The notes under the pieces are model-generated. The model worked only from the letters and a program-made list of their open reading frames with translations, was not told the origin of the DNA and did no database searches. A stretch of DNA of 64,000 nucleotides, from the NCBI GenBank assembly GCA_037176705.1, contig CM073898.1, positions 28,130,988 through 28,194,987 of the forward strand. The letters run 5' to 3'. Positions within the stretch are counted from its first letter, which is position 1, and every line of letters starts with the position of its first letter. This document shows, piece by piece, positions 1 through 10,759 of this stretch. This stretch comes from Molossus alvarezi (Eukaryota > Chordata > Mammalia > Chiroptera > Molossidae). The position numbers and the translations under genes are program-made.

Positions 1-350
1 AAATTAAGTTCTGATACATTCTACATATGGATAAACCTTGAGTAAGTAAAAGAATCTAGACACAAAAGGCCATATATTGTCTGATTCCATTCATATGAAA
101 TGCCTGAAATAGACAAATCCATAGACACAGAAATTAGATTAGTGGTTGATAGGGGCTGGGCAGAGTGAAGAATAGGGAATGACAGCTAACAAGCCTGGAA
201 TTTCTTCTGGCAAAGATTAAAAATGTTTTGGAATTAGATAGTGATGATGGTTGCACTACTCTGAACATACTAAAATATTGTATACTTTAAAAGGTTGAAT
301 TTTATGATGTGAATTATGTCTCAATAAAGCTGTTATTACAAAAATTATAT
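1..350 (+). repeat. Old L1 3'UTR fragment
   Basis: The stretch reads as the 3' end of an ancient mammalian L1 (L1M class). It has the phrases around GGAATTAGATAGTGATGATGG and a run to the poly(A) signal AATAAA at 323-328, followed by A-rich sequence. It is 5'-truncated by the window edge. Family assignment is from memory of the consensus, so the subfamily is not given. Confidence 0.75.
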
Positions 351-599
351 ATATAAAAACAGAACGAAGCAAAAACAAAAACAAAAAAACTGTGCCACAA
401 AGTGAAAAACCAGGAAGAAACCATATAATTCTCTCTCTCAATCTGTCATATTTGCTTCCCTGTGGATATCTGCTTCATTTTTGTCTCTATAAATCAGCTT
501 TCTTAGATTTTTCTTGCACATAGTAAACAGACTATGAACACCACAGTTCAAAACATGGATGTTGTGACAGAGACTAAAATAGATGGTCATCTACACGTT

Positions 600-990
600 T
601 TTTCTTCTTTCTGGACATACAACTAGATTACATTTTCCAGCATCCTTTGCAGTTTCATAGGGTCATGTGATGAGTTGTGGTCAGTGGAATGTGGGCAGAA
701 GTGATGCATGCTATTTCTAGGCCTGACCAATTTTTAAAAACCTACTCTACAACCCTCTATCTTCTCCCTCTTCGTTTGACTAAGGCCTTAGAGCATAGTT
801 GAGCCACAAGATCGAAGGAGCCAGAGGAATTGATAAAATGTGTGGAGCATATCTACATCTCCAATGACCTTCATTGCACTGTGATATGTATGATATGATA
901 TGATATGATATGATATGATATGAAAACAAGTTTAAACTCCTGAAATTTGGGGATTTGTTGTTAGAGCAGTTAGCAACCTACTCTGACTAT
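600..990 (+). repeat. Ancient solo LTR-like repeat (MaLR type?)
   Basis: Diverged interspersed repeat with the phrases CAGTGGAATGTGGGCAGAAG and GAGCCACAAGATCGAAGGAG. It resembles an old ERVL-MaLR-type solitary LTR, and a relative lies at 12,780-13,185. A pentanucleotide microsatellite sits inside it. The exact family is not certain. Confidence 0.45.
890..922. repeat. (TGATA)n microsatellite
   Basis: Six or more nearly perfect copies of the 5-bp unit TGATA within the LTR-like repeat. Confidence 0.9.
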
Positions 991-1270
991 ATATGTCTTC
1001 TAGACTAACCCATATTGATTGGATGACTCTCAATTCCAATTGAAATCTTCAGGTAAGAAAATTGTATTGGCCCAAAATGAGTCAGGTAGTCTCCTAGTCC
1101 AGTCAACTAGAGCCAGTGCATGAGGTCACAGAGCTTAAACATAGTCCTCTGGGTACCTACTCATAGAAATGAGCAGCATTTTTTTAGAGAAAAGATGTCT
1201 ACTATGGTGGTTAAGTAGGAAGGGTCAGTATGAATTAGGGAAATGAATATGTGATGCCCAGAGCAACTTT

Positions 1271-1517
1271 CTTTTTTTTATCCTCACCCGAGGACATTTT
1301 TCCATTTTTTATTCAGATAGAGAGGGAGGGAGAGAGAGGAAGAGAGAGAGAGAGAAACATTGACGTGAAAGGGACACCTCGAGTGGCTGCCACCCGCATG
1401 ACCCAACCAGGGCCGGGAACAAACTGCAACCGAAGTACATGCCCTTAGCAGGAACTGAATCCGGGTCTCTCTGGACCGCAGGCCGACTCTCTAACCACTG
1501 AGCAAAACCGGCCAGGG
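1271..1517 (-). repeat. Ves SINE, full length, with TSD
   Basis: Reverse-oriented Ves: T-rich tail, then CCTCACCCGAGG, a GA-rich stretch, the B box and A box on the minus strand, ending CCGGCCAGG. It is flanked by the direct repeat CCCAGAGCAACTTT (1257-1270 and 1518-1531), the target-site duplication of L1-driven retroposition. Confidence 0.92.
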
Positions 1518-1558
1518 CCCAGAGCAACTTTTTGTTTCTCTGTCCAACACATTCATAG

Positions 1559-2176
1559 ATATACAGTCATACACTGAATATAGTTGTGTGCCACTTAACA
1601 ATGGGGATACAGTCTGAGAAATGGGTCTTTACGTGATTTCTTCATTGTGGGAACATCATAGAGCACACTTACACAAACCTAGATGGTCTAGCCTACTACA
1701 CACTTTAGGCTATATGGTACAGCCTATCCCACCAAGGCTACAAGCCTGTGTGGCATGTTACTGTACGAAGCAATACAGGATTAAATTAAGTTCAAGAGAT
1801 AATGATACAATCAATAGATGTGGTAAACATGAGATGTACAACACTGTTGCCAGCACATGGCATACTCTTTTACAGAAACAGTGCGCTCTAAAATAACAAA
1901 AAAGTAAACGCATAAACTAGTACCATAGGTATTTATTATCATTATTGAATATTATGTACTGTACATAATTGCATGTGCTATATTTTTATACAGTATATGT
2001 AAATGGTTTATACCAGCATCACCACAAACACGTGATAATGTGTTTCACTGTGAAGTTACAACAGCTACAGTGTCACTGGGCAATGGGAATTTTTCAGCTC
2101 CATTATAATCTTATGGGACCATCACCATATGTGCATCTGTCATTAACCAAAATGTTGTTTACAGCATATGACTGCA
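1559..2176 (+). mobile_element. Tigger-type DNA transposon fossil (MER2-like)
   Basis: Starts TACAGTCAT and ends ATGACTGCA, imperfect terminal inverted repeats next to a TA dinucleotide. Internal phrases such as CTTACACAAACCTAGATGGT and ATAATCTTATGGGACCATCA match the MER2/Tigger non-autonomous group as I remember it. About 618 bp, longer than the short MER2 form, so it may be a longer family member. No transposase frame survives. Confidence 0.65.
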
Positions 2177-2329
2177 GATACAGATGTGGGTAAGCATATA
2201 GATTATATAGATATAGATATTCTAGTTTCTAATTCATTTTAGGCAATTTGAAAAACAAAAAAAAATCAAGTCACCATTTCACAATACTTCCTTCCTTTAT
2301 TTTCCATTTCTTTCCTTTGCCCCATCCTG

Positions 2330-2825
2330 AGAGTTGGTATAATGTAGTAGCTAAGAGTGGTTAAATCTCTAGAATGAGACTAGCTGACTAAATAGCCTTG
2401 TTTCACCACTTTCTGGCCCTGTGACTTTTGGCAAATTATTTGATTGCTCTGTCTTTTTTTTTTTTTAATACTCACCCGAGGGTATTTTTCTATTTATCAT
2501 CAGATAGAGTGGGAGGGAGAGAGAGAGAGAGAAACATCGATGTGAGAGGGACACATGACTGGCTGCCTCCCACAAGACCCGACTAGGGCTGGGGATGAAC
2601 CACAACTGAGGTAAGTGCACTTGACCGGAATTGAATCCACAACTCATTGAGCCATAGGCCAACGTTCTAACCACTGTGCCAAACCGACTGGGGCGACTGC
2701 TCTCTGCTTTATCGTACCATCCATATGGAAATATTAATGATAGTACTTACCATAGAGGAGTCTCATGAAGATTAATGAAGTCATATATATGTTCAATGTT
2801 TAGTATAGTGCCCGGTACATAGTGC
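2330..2825 (+). repeat. MIR SINE split by a Ves insertion
   Basis: The left half (2330-2454) has the MIR core phrase CACTTTCTGGCCCTGTGACT followed by GGCAAATTATTTGA. The right half (2695-2825) continues with ...AGTACTTACC...TTAATGAAG...AGTGCCCGGTACATAGT. The two halves flank the Ves at 2455-2694. Confidence 0.75.
2455..2694 (-). repeat. Ves SINE nested in MIR
   Basis: Reverse Ves from a T-rich tail with ACTCACCCGAGGG to a terminal CCGACTGGGGC. Flanked by GATTGCTCTGTCT (2442-2454) and GACTGCTCTCTGC (2695-2707), a decayed target-site duplication that interrupts the MIR. Confidence 0.9.
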
Positions 2826-3091
2826 AAACTTATTTACTATTTGTTGTTATCATGTGTCTGAAACGGCATTCGAAAATTTTTGAATTTTTTTTTGAATGTT
2901 CTAAGGATGGAAAGTGGACCTTCTTTTTTAGTGACAATTGTTTTTATGTTCTTGAGGATCCAAAAGAAGTGTCAACCAGTTGTTCTTGGGGATATCCTGA
3001 GCCGGTGGAGGAATCCAAATACAGATGTTTTAGACAGAGATGCTGAGATTTCTGTTTAATAATGTAAGCAGCCATTTAAAAAATTTTTTTG

Positions 3092-3337
3092 GCCCTGGCC
3101 AGTTTGGCTCAGCGGTTAGAGCGTCGGCCTGCGGTCCGGAGAGACCCGGGTTCGGTTCCCGCTAAGGGCACGTACTTCGGTTGCAGTTTGTCCCCGGCCC
3201 TGGTTGGTCGTGCGGGTGGCAGCCACTTGATGTGTCCCTTCACGTCGATGTTTCTCTCTCTCCCCCTCCCACTCTATCTGTACAAAAAATGGAAAAATAT
3301 CCTCGGGTGAGGATAAAAAAATAAATAAAAATAAAAA
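3092..3337 (+). repeat. Ves SINE, sense orientation
   Basis: Starts GCCCTGGCC, with A box TTTGGCTCAGCGG and B box GGTTCGGTTCC, and ends GGTGAGGATAAAA plus an A-rich tail. Flanked by AAAAAATTTTTTT on both sides. It is directly followed by an opposite-oriented relative. Confidence 0.92.
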
Positions 3338-3351
3338 TAAAAAAATTTTTT

Positions 3352-3560
3352 TGTTCTTTATTGATTTTAGAGAAAGAGGAAGGGAGAGGGAGAGAGAGCT
3401 AGAAACATCGATGAGAGAGAAACAGCTATTGGCTGCCTCCTGCACGCCCCCTACTGGGGATAGAGCCTGCAACCTGAGCATGTGCACTGACTGAGAATCA
3501 AACCTGGACCTCTCAGTCCATGGGACGATGCTCAATCCGCTGAACCACTCCGGCCCGGGC
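3352..3560 (-). repeat. Ves-related SINE, short 3'-end variant
   Basis: Minus-strand SINE that lacks the CCTCACCCGAGG block and instead runs from TTATTGATTTTAGAGAAAG through a GA-rich stretch to a tRNA-like head ending near 3560. I call this the B variant. Confidence 0.85.
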
Positions 3561-3954
3561 TCAATATACACTTTTAAGTTTTCTTTTTCTGCACTGAAAT
3601 TTTCTTCTGTAATCGTTAAGACTTTATAAAGTTTGTTAAAATTGCAGTCTTATGTTAGCTGCTTCTTGGGAAACAGAAAGAAGTTTCTCACATTCATGTA
3701 AGGTAGACATTGGAGAGTGACAGTCAGCTGGATAAGCCATCATGAACTGACCAGAGGTGATTGGAAGAGAGTCCTGGTGCAGGCCTGTTGAGTGTAAGGT
3801 GACCACTGGAAACCAGTGTGGGTTGGTGAATATGTAAACACTGCTGGAGGTGTTCAGAAATACTTGGAGAGATGATTGAACTTCTTGTGGTCATACAAGA
3901 TGGAGAATAGACTCATAGTACATGAAAGGTAATCCAGTGAGGCTGGAAACTCTG

Positions 3955-3956
<2 letters not shown>
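3561..3956. other. No recognised feature
   Basis: Unique-looking AT-rich sequence with no gene, RNA or clear repeat visible to me. Confidence 0.6.
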
Positions 3957-3985
<29 letters not shown>

Positions 3986-4060
3986 CATATATATATATAC
4001 CATCACACATACACACACTCAGGAGAGTGGGGATATATGTGTGTGTGGGTGTGTGTGTAT
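3957..4060. repeat. Compound (CT)n-(TA)n-(GT)n microsatellite
   Basis: A CT run at about 3959-3985, a TA run at about 3988-3999, and a GT-rich run at about 4038-4059. Confidence 0.9.
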
Positions 4061-4600
4061 ACAGATTTTCTCCGTTATCTGAAAACGGTGTTCCTATAAA
4101 AACTTTTGTAAGCCAAAATGGCATAAAGTGAAGAAAGAACTACCATTAATTTATATGGAAAAAATTTTGAGCGTTCCCAGATCCAAAAAATAACCTACCA
4201 AATCATACCAAATACGCTTAATAATGTCCAGTTTTAAGCTAAGTGTAAACACTTTTATGAGCTCTTAGACTTTTCTGATACTTAGGACACATCTTGCTAA
4301 CAGATGCACAAAATAAATTGAGAGAAAGCACAGATGCTCACAGACACAGTTCAAAGCTACAGCGCTTGATACTGAGTGTGGTTCCCAGGGAAGGAGCTGG
4401 CAGGCCCCTCTCACTGCTCCGGGTGGGCACTGCCTTGATAACAGCTGTTACAGAACAAATGCTGAAAGCTATTTGTGCTTTTCACCTTTTTTTGTAAAAG
4501 TGAAAATCCTCTTTGGAATTTTTTGGTTTATTGAAAACAGGTACTATAGTAGGTCTTTCATAAAAGCAAAGTGGCAAATGTTCAAAAAGTGGGGGATACA
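4061..4600. mobile_element. Possible non-autonomous DNA transposon fossil
   Basis: The left end has TTATCTGAAAACGG and AAGCCAAAATGGCATAAAG. The right end has loosely complementary text (CATAAAAGCAAAGTGGCAAA), suggesting worn inverted ends about 540 bp apart, bordered by GT microsatellites. I recognise it as an interspersed mammalian repeat but cannot name the family. Confidence 0.35.
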
Positions 4601-4639
4601 CATATACATACACAAATGTGTGTGTGTGTGTGCATGTAG

Positions 4640-4960
4640 TATAGAATACATATCACAACTGGGTTTACAGTATATATATTTTTCACTTAGCTTTATATTA
4701 TGAGTCTTTCTTTGTGTCCTTACATATTATTGAAGTACATAATAAGTATATAATGAATAATGGTAACCTATTGTATGATTATGCTGTGATTAATTTAACT
4801 AATCTCAATTATTTGACTTTTTTTCAGTTTTTCACTTTTGTGAATAACACTGCAGTGAACAGTCTTGCATGATCTTTGCATATTAAAAATTATTTCTCAA
4901 GTTATAAGTTCTCAAAAGAATATTTTCTGTGGCAAATGGTATGAATGGTTTTTTAGATTA
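4640..4960 (-). repeat. Probable old L1/HAL1 fragment, antisense
   Basis: Phrases such as GTTTTTCACTTTTGTGAATAAC followed by ACTGCAGTGAACAGTCTTGC resemble the reversed 3' end of an old LINE-1. Diverged, with limits approximate. An (ATT)n run is at 4961-4980. Confidence 0.5.
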
Positions 4961-4980
4961 TTATTATTATTATTATTTTT

Positions 4981-5028
4981 TTATCCTCACCCGAGGACAG
5001 TTTTTGATATTTTGTTCAGATAGAGAGG

Positions 5029-5082
<54 letters not shown>

Positions 5083-5240
5083 TTGACGTGAAAGGGACAC
5101 ATCTAGTGGTTGCCACCCACACGACCCAACCAGGGCCGGGGACAAACCGCAACTGAGGTACGTGCCCTTAGCAGGAACCGAACCTGGGTCTCTCCATACC
5201 GCAGGCTGACACTCTAACTGCTGAGCCAAACCGGCCAGGG
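4981..5240 (-). repeat. Ves SINE with long (GA)n
   Basis: Reverse Ves from ATCCTCACCCGAGG to CCGGCCAGGGC. The GA stretch at about 5034-5079 has expanded to a pure dinucleotide microsatellite. Confidence 0.92.
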
Positions 5241-5404
5241 CTATTTTTTATATTGATTAACAAGTTGCCTGCTGGAAAGATCATACCCAGAAAAACTCCA
5301 TAATTACTGCAGCCCCCACCCCCCAGAATTGTATGCATGTCCATTTTATCCCCTCTTTGTGGGGTAACTTGCACATTTAAAGAGGCTGAATCCATGAGTC
5401 TTTT

Positions 5405-5500
5405 TTTTAATTCAACTTATTGGGGTGACATTTGTTAATAAAATTGTACAGGTTTCAGGTGTTCAATTCTACAGTACATCATCTGTACAGAGAGAACTCT
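5405..5500 (-). repeat. L1 3' end, antisense
   Basis: CTTATTGGGGTGACATTTGT and AGGTTTCAGGTGTTCAATTC match the reversed 3' terminal part of a Laurasiatherian L1, next to a T run at 5401-5408 that would be its poly(A). Confidence 0.7.
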
Positions 5501-6229
5501 CTAGCTTCCCTTAAAGAGAACTTGTTCTTAATTCTCCCCTTTATACTTTGAAGGCAAGGTGGAATGATCCATCTTCTGGTGGCATGAATTGAGGGAAAAC
5601 TTTGTCTCTGATTCAGATTTACCCCTACACATAGTCATCCTGTCTCTAGGTAAATGCTTGCTAGATTACATAATATACTTACAGTGACACGACTTTAAGT
5701 ACCATAATGGGGAATGTTAATGGGAAAATGTGATGGGGGCATGGAGACCGTTTATAGGACCAGATTGGCTTATCTAATGTCTGCTAGGACATAAAGAGTT
5801 CAGGGCAGATTCAATGTCATGGCCAAAAGAGCAATGTTACAAGTGATGTGTTTACACCGGCTGTCCTAGCTCTCCCTTAAGTGCACCCCTCAGTTCAAGG
5901 ATAACCATGAGTAGCCCAGAGTCCCCAGCAGCCCAGGTGGGCAAGAATGTGTAGGGCACAGTTCACTCAGAAATATCTACCCTTTTGCTGGTCCTGCACC
6001 CAAATGGGGAATTATGGTCAGGGAAGGCATCTACGTAAGCTGTTCAATTTCCCTGGCTTCATTGATTCATGGGAAGTCTAGATGTACACAAGAGCTCTGT
6101 TTTGCACTTTAAACACTTGACATCACAAGTCCTCTACTGAACAGGTATGAAAATTAAGCAAGAAGTTTAGATGTATTTCCTGAATCATACTTAAATCATG
6201 AAAGAACCCTGACTAGCGCTGTACATTTC
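5501..6229. other. No recognised feature
   Basis: About 730 bp of mixed-composition sequence. No gene or repeat recognised. Confidence 0.5.
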
Positions 6230-7110
6230 CTCTTACTTGTTTTTAACAAGATTGTAACTGACAGCCAAAATAATGTATGTGCATTGTAGCGACAGAAAAA
6301 GTACAGAGAATAGAATAATAAAATAATAATCACGTAGAATCCCAGAACCCAGAGATTACCACTATTAACATTTGATAGATTTTTTCCCACTCCTTGATCC
6401 ATAGATCTATATACAACCATCTCTTTTGTAATCTTGAGTTCATACAGTGTTATTTTATAATCTCCTTTTTTTCTTTTTGTCAGTGGTATCTGGTTTTGTA
6501 TCATTAAAAATAATATTGTGAGGAGACCTTTTGGTAGATACATCTGTGTACATTTGGGCTAATTTCTCAAAGGGAAGTTGCTGAGTTAAAGGTAGTCACA
6601 TTTTAGGGATTTGGATAAATAGTACTAACATGCCCTCTAGAAGTGTTGACCATTTTACACACCTTTTAGCCATAATAAGACTACCTATTTATTTGCCTCC
6701 TTCTCTACACTACATAGTTCTATAGCTATATATAATTGATTTTTAGAGAGAGGAAGGGAGAGGGAAAGAGAGAAACCTGGATTCAAAAGTGAGACATCAA
6801 TCAGCTGTCTCTCACACCCCCTGCCCCCACTGGGGACTGAGTCTGCAACCTGAGCACTTGACCTGACTAGGAATCCAAACGACAACCCTTCTGTGCACGG
6901 GACATGCCGAGCCAACGGAGCCATACTGACCAGGGTGACACTACATAGTATTTTTAAAACAAAACAAAACCTTCCCAATTTGATTGCTGGCAAGTGTTAG
7001 CTCCTCATTTTAATTTGTGCTGCTTTTTAAGTATTTTTGTTATTATACAGAATATTGGTGATTTGTATTTCTTCCTTTGTGAAATGCCTATTTGTGTCCT
7101 TTGTTGTGCC
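6230..7110 (-). repeat. Old L1 antisense, split by a Ves variant
   Basis: Phrases such as CCACTATTAACATTTGATAG, CTCAAAGGGAAGTTGCTGAG and ATGCCCTCTAGAAGTGTTGA resemble reversed L1M 3' sequence. It resumes after the SINE at 6736-6936 with TGGTGATTTGTATTTCTTCC. Limits approximate. Confidence 0.6.
6736..6936 (-). repeat. Ves-related SINE, B variant
   Basis: From ATTGATTTTTAGAGAGAGG to a degenerate tRNA-like head ending ACTGACCAGGGT. The sequence GACACTACATAGT after it repeats ACACTACATAGT before it at about 6707-6718, a probable target-site duplication. Confidence 0.8.
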
Positions 7111-7950
7111 TACATTTCTTGACCTGCAGTGGGGCCAACTTGGCAAGAATGGCAACTAGTCTGCACTGATGAGAAGATGCCTTTTCCATACTTCTGGCCC
7201 TGGGAGGGCCCAGGACTCTTCTACAGGAATGACTTTTTGCTTGTGGGTGAGAATAGCCCATCTCATACCATGGACTGTCTGTACCTGAGTCATGTCTCAC
7301 CACACAGCTTGGTGCAAAATGATGCCATTTTGAAATAAAGGTTTCAGGTATGAGGTTACTCTCATGTCTTTTTAGTGCACAGATTAACAGATTCATAGAT
7401 CCTCTTAAAACTTCAGCCATCACAATTTAAATGGAAGGAAAGTGACCAGAGAGGCCTTACCTGGAATGACCATTCAGTTAAGTAAGTGCAAGTCCCCAGG
7501 TACCCAAGAATGAGAACACTTACTGTGCCTGGGATGACTTTGATAATGGACATCAGTGGCCTATGCAAGCAGAAATGCTGTGCTATTACAGAATATTTAC
7601 AAGCACTCTATGTGGGCCATGCCAAATTTTAGACTAGGAGGAATATGATGAATGATACAAAAAGCTTCTTGACTACTTATCTGCAGATATACATATACAC
7701 ATATATAGACATACATGCAATCTGTTTTGCATGTACATGAACATAACATTATTAAGAAAAAAACCTAAAAGTAATGACGTGATCAAAAGCTAATTATTCA
7801 TCTTATATTTCTTTCTGTCTTTTCCCAAAAATAATTTCAGTCTGCCTAAAGGCAAATTAATACAGTAAAACCCATATAGCTTAATCCTCTGATAAGCCTA
7901 TGATAGGCACTTGCAGACTGCCTTCCTAAAGTTTGCAGGCAAGAAGGAAA
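7111..7950. other. Unassigned stretch
   Basis: Contains 69-codon (+) and 111-codon (-) open frames around 7088-7423 that overlap each other and match no protein family I know. An AATAAA lies near 7335. It may be an unnamed repeat or unique sequence. No evidence of a gene. Confidence 0.4.
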
Positions 7951-7954
7951 CCAT

Positions 7955-8192
7955 GCCCTGGACAGTTTTGCTCAGCGGTTAGAGCGTCAGTCCAAGTCTC
8001 GGGTTCGATTCTGGCCAAGAGCCTGTACCTTGGTTGCGGATTGTCCCCAGCCCTGGTCGGGCCTTGTGGGAGGCAACCAGTTGGTGTGGCTCTATAACGT
8101 CTGTGTTTCTCTCTGTCTCTCTTTCTCTCCCTCCCTCCCGCTCTATCTGATGATAAAATAGAAAAATATCCTCAGGTGAGGAATAAAAAAGA
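7955..8192 (+). repeat. Ves SINE, sense, diverged
   Basis: GCCCTGGACAGTTTTGCTCA to CTCAGGTGAGGAATAAAA. The flanks AAGAAGGAAACC and AAGAAGAAAACC look like a decayed target-site duplication. Confidence 0.88.
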
Positions 8193-8387
8193 AGAAAACC
8201 GCTTCTTAAATCTATTGCAAAGGCTTTATGAGCTTTAATTACATCCACGAAGAACCAGAAATGGGGGATGGGAAACGAAGCTTCAAGTCTTTAATCTTAT
8301 TATTATAATCCAAGTGTATTGCACTTGAGAACCACTTATGACTTCTTAAATTTCTAGTTACAATTTATTCTTTAAATGCCTGTTTTT

Positions 8388-8580
8388 GGTTTTCAATTTT
8401 TTTCTTTATTTATTTTAGAGAGAAAGAGGAAGGGAGAGGGAGAGAGAGATAGAAACATCAATGAGAGAGAACATCAGTGGGCTGCCTCCTGCATGCCCCC
8501 CACTGGGGATTGGGCCCACAACCTGGGCATATGCCCTGACCAAGAATCGACGCTCAGCCATTGCACCACACCGGCTGGGC
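8388..8580 (-). repeat. Ves-related SINE, B variant, with TSD
   Basis: Runs from a TTTATTTATTTTAGAGAG tail to CACACCGGCTGGGC. Flanked by AAATGCCTGTTTTT at 8374-8387 and 8581-8594, a 14-bp target-site duplication. Confidence 0.88.
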
Positions 8581-8594
8581 AAATGCCTGTTTTT

Positions 8595-9265
8595 TACTCA
8601 AAGACTTCTGACATTAAGAGAGAGAAAAATTGAAAATAAAAAGAATAAACCTTACATTTTATGTTTATTATTATTTAAATCAGAGGCCACTTAAATTGTA
8701 TGCTTTTCATAAGATATGTTTATAATGTTTTGATACTGTATTTCATCATTTGGTGACTGGGTTTAAAATTTGGCATTTTAAAGTTTCGTAGAGTAGTAAA
8801 TTTCTAAAAATGTGCAACTAAGATATCATGTAATGGTACACCTGAAATTCAGTTTCTAGTTAATCAGATTTTGTTTTATCTGCTCATCCACAATAGCTTA
8901 CTGAGGTTCTACTGTGGTTTGAGACAAAATAAATATAGATGAAGAATAATTGACTTACCTCTGAGTGGGACATAAAGAAATAGAATATTCTGAGAATAAG
9001 AAATAAATGAGGGTGAGAAATTAGTTAAGGAATGGTAATTTTATTAGCTTATAGTACAAATGAACTAAATAGTGGAGTGAGGAGGGTAGTAGTGGGGAAG
9101 AAGCATCCAGCAGGTAATTAGTGGAGAATCTAGGAAATCAGGTTCTCCAACCCAAGGAGGAAGTGGGAGAGAGGTTGTGGTAACCCTGGCTTGCAAGCAT
9201 ACTCAGGTAACCCTGCTTCTGAAAATTGCCCCTTTCCTGTAGTTTAGCTCAAGTTAATTTTCTGC
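8595..9265. other. No recognised feature
   Basis: AT-rich sequence with no gene or repeat I can name. Confidence 0.5.
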
Positions 9266-9400
9266 TTCTGCTCTTCGTTGTCCATTCACTTAACAAATAT
9301 TTAATGAGAACTTGCCATATGCCAGGTACTTTTCTGGGAGCTGAGAATACAGCAGTCAACAAGACAGTCAAAATCCTGCCAAACCTCTTTAAACTATAAC
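9266..9400 (+). repeat. L2 LINE 3' end fragment
   Basis: TTCACTTAACAAATATTTAA, GCCAGGTACTTTTCTGGGAG and GCAGTCAACAAGACAG follow the widely conserved L2 3' tail. Confidence 0.7.
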
Positions 9401-9880
9401 CTATATCTTCTCCTTCTGCTTTCACACCATCCTTTTAGTTTTTACCCCCTGCAGCCTGGTTTCTCTTCCCACCATCATGATAAAACAGCCCTCTAAAAAT
9501 CAGTGGCCTCCTAATCACTGTATCAAGTGCTCCATTCTCTGTTCTCATCTTCCCTGGACTCTCTGCCATTTACCAGTGTCTGATTTCCATTACATTTGTT
9601 TAAATCTTGGCTCCCTGGGGTGCTGTGATGTGCCACTAGCATGATTGGCCTCCTACAGCTGTCAGTGCTTCTTCCCTGATTCGTTCTCTTGTCGCCTAAG
9701 TGTTGGCATTTCCTCAAGCTCTGCACTCTGCTCCTTGCCGTTTCCTCTCTCTCAAACCCTTTCGCTTGACGATTTCTCATGGCTTAAATCCCTGGCTCCA
9801 GTTAGAAGTATCCTAAATCTATATTACCAGACCCAACCCTCCCCTAAACTCTAATCCCACATTTCAAATTGTGCGCTGGA
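9401..9880 (-). repeat. Probable L2 antisense fragment
   Basis: CT-rich text such as CTCTAAAAATCAGTGGCCTC resembles the reversed L2 body. Strongly decayed and limits approximate. The 10,760-11,110 stretch is similar and may be the same element or a second one. Confidence 0.45.
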
Positions 9881-9884
9881 GGCT

Positions 9885-10440
9885 TCTATCTGTGCATCTG
9901 GGCATGATACCAGCACAATCTGTTTAAAACGAAAGGCATTGTTTGTACCACACAAGGGTTCTCAGCTGCAAACAACAGAAACCCACTCTGGCTAACTCCA
10001 GCAGAAAATGTATTCGCTGGGAGGATATCAGGTGGTTCACTGGGTCGACAGGGAGCGCAGAGGACCAAGCATGGAAAATGGGCAGGAACCCAGGCAATCT
10101 AGGGCACAGAGAGCACCACTGAGTCCACCCCAAAGGAGGACTCTTTTGAGGATGCTACTCTGGAGCTAGTTGTCTCCCTGTGATTCCCCCACACATGATT
10201 GTTTCTTATCTTCAGTTTTTCAACTACCTTCTAGTGTTGGTCCCTAACTGCTATTTTTTGTGTTATTACTCCCAATTAAAAAACCTGGGCTGGGACTTCC
10301 AATTGGTCAAGGTCATGTGCCTGAGCCCCAGCTGCCAAAGATGACCTGTCTGATTCCCTTCAGCTTCCCACAAAAGGAAAGGGGTTCTGATATAGGCCAA
10401 TCAAAAAAAAAAAAAATTGCAATTAACCACTATATTTTAT
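9885..10440. repeat. Unassigned ancient interspersed repeat
   Basis: The phrase GGTTCTCAGCTGCAAACAAC followed by AGAAACCCACTCTGGCTAAC recurs in mammalian genomes as I remember it, but I cannot name the family. Overlapping short frames here are not genes. Confidence 0.4.
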
Positions 10441-10448
10441 CATCTCAC

Positions 10449-10555
10449 TTTTTTTTTTTTTTATTCCTCATCCGAGGATATTTTTTCCATTTGTCTTCAG
10501 ATAGAGTAGGAGAGGAAGAGGGAGAGGCAGAGGTGGGGGGGGGAGACAGAGAGAG

Positions 10556-10593
<38 letters not shown>

Positions 10594-10727
10594 AGACATT
10601 GATGTGAAAGAGACACAACCCCGACTGGGGACAAACTGCAACTGAGGTACTGCCCTTACTGGGAATGGAACCTGGGCCTCTCTGGTCCGCAGGCTGACGC
10701 TCCAACCGCTGAGCCAAACCAGCCAGG
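10449..10727 (-). repeat. Ves SINE with GA/GACA expansion
   Basis: Reverse Ves from a T run with CTCATCCGAGG to CCAGCCAGGGT. The purine stretch 10,545-10,598 is an expanded GAGA(CA) array. Confidence 0.9.
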
Positions 10728-10759
10728 GTTTACCTCTTTTCTTAAGTTCCTACGTATTT

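Noticed and set aside
3116..3571. 151-codon minus-strand frame
   Set aside because: It reads through a sense Ves and the adjacent reverse B-variant SINE.
6196..6543. 115-codon minus-strand frame
   Set aside because: Low-complexity hydrophobic translation in an old L1 remnant, no start-site or conservation support.
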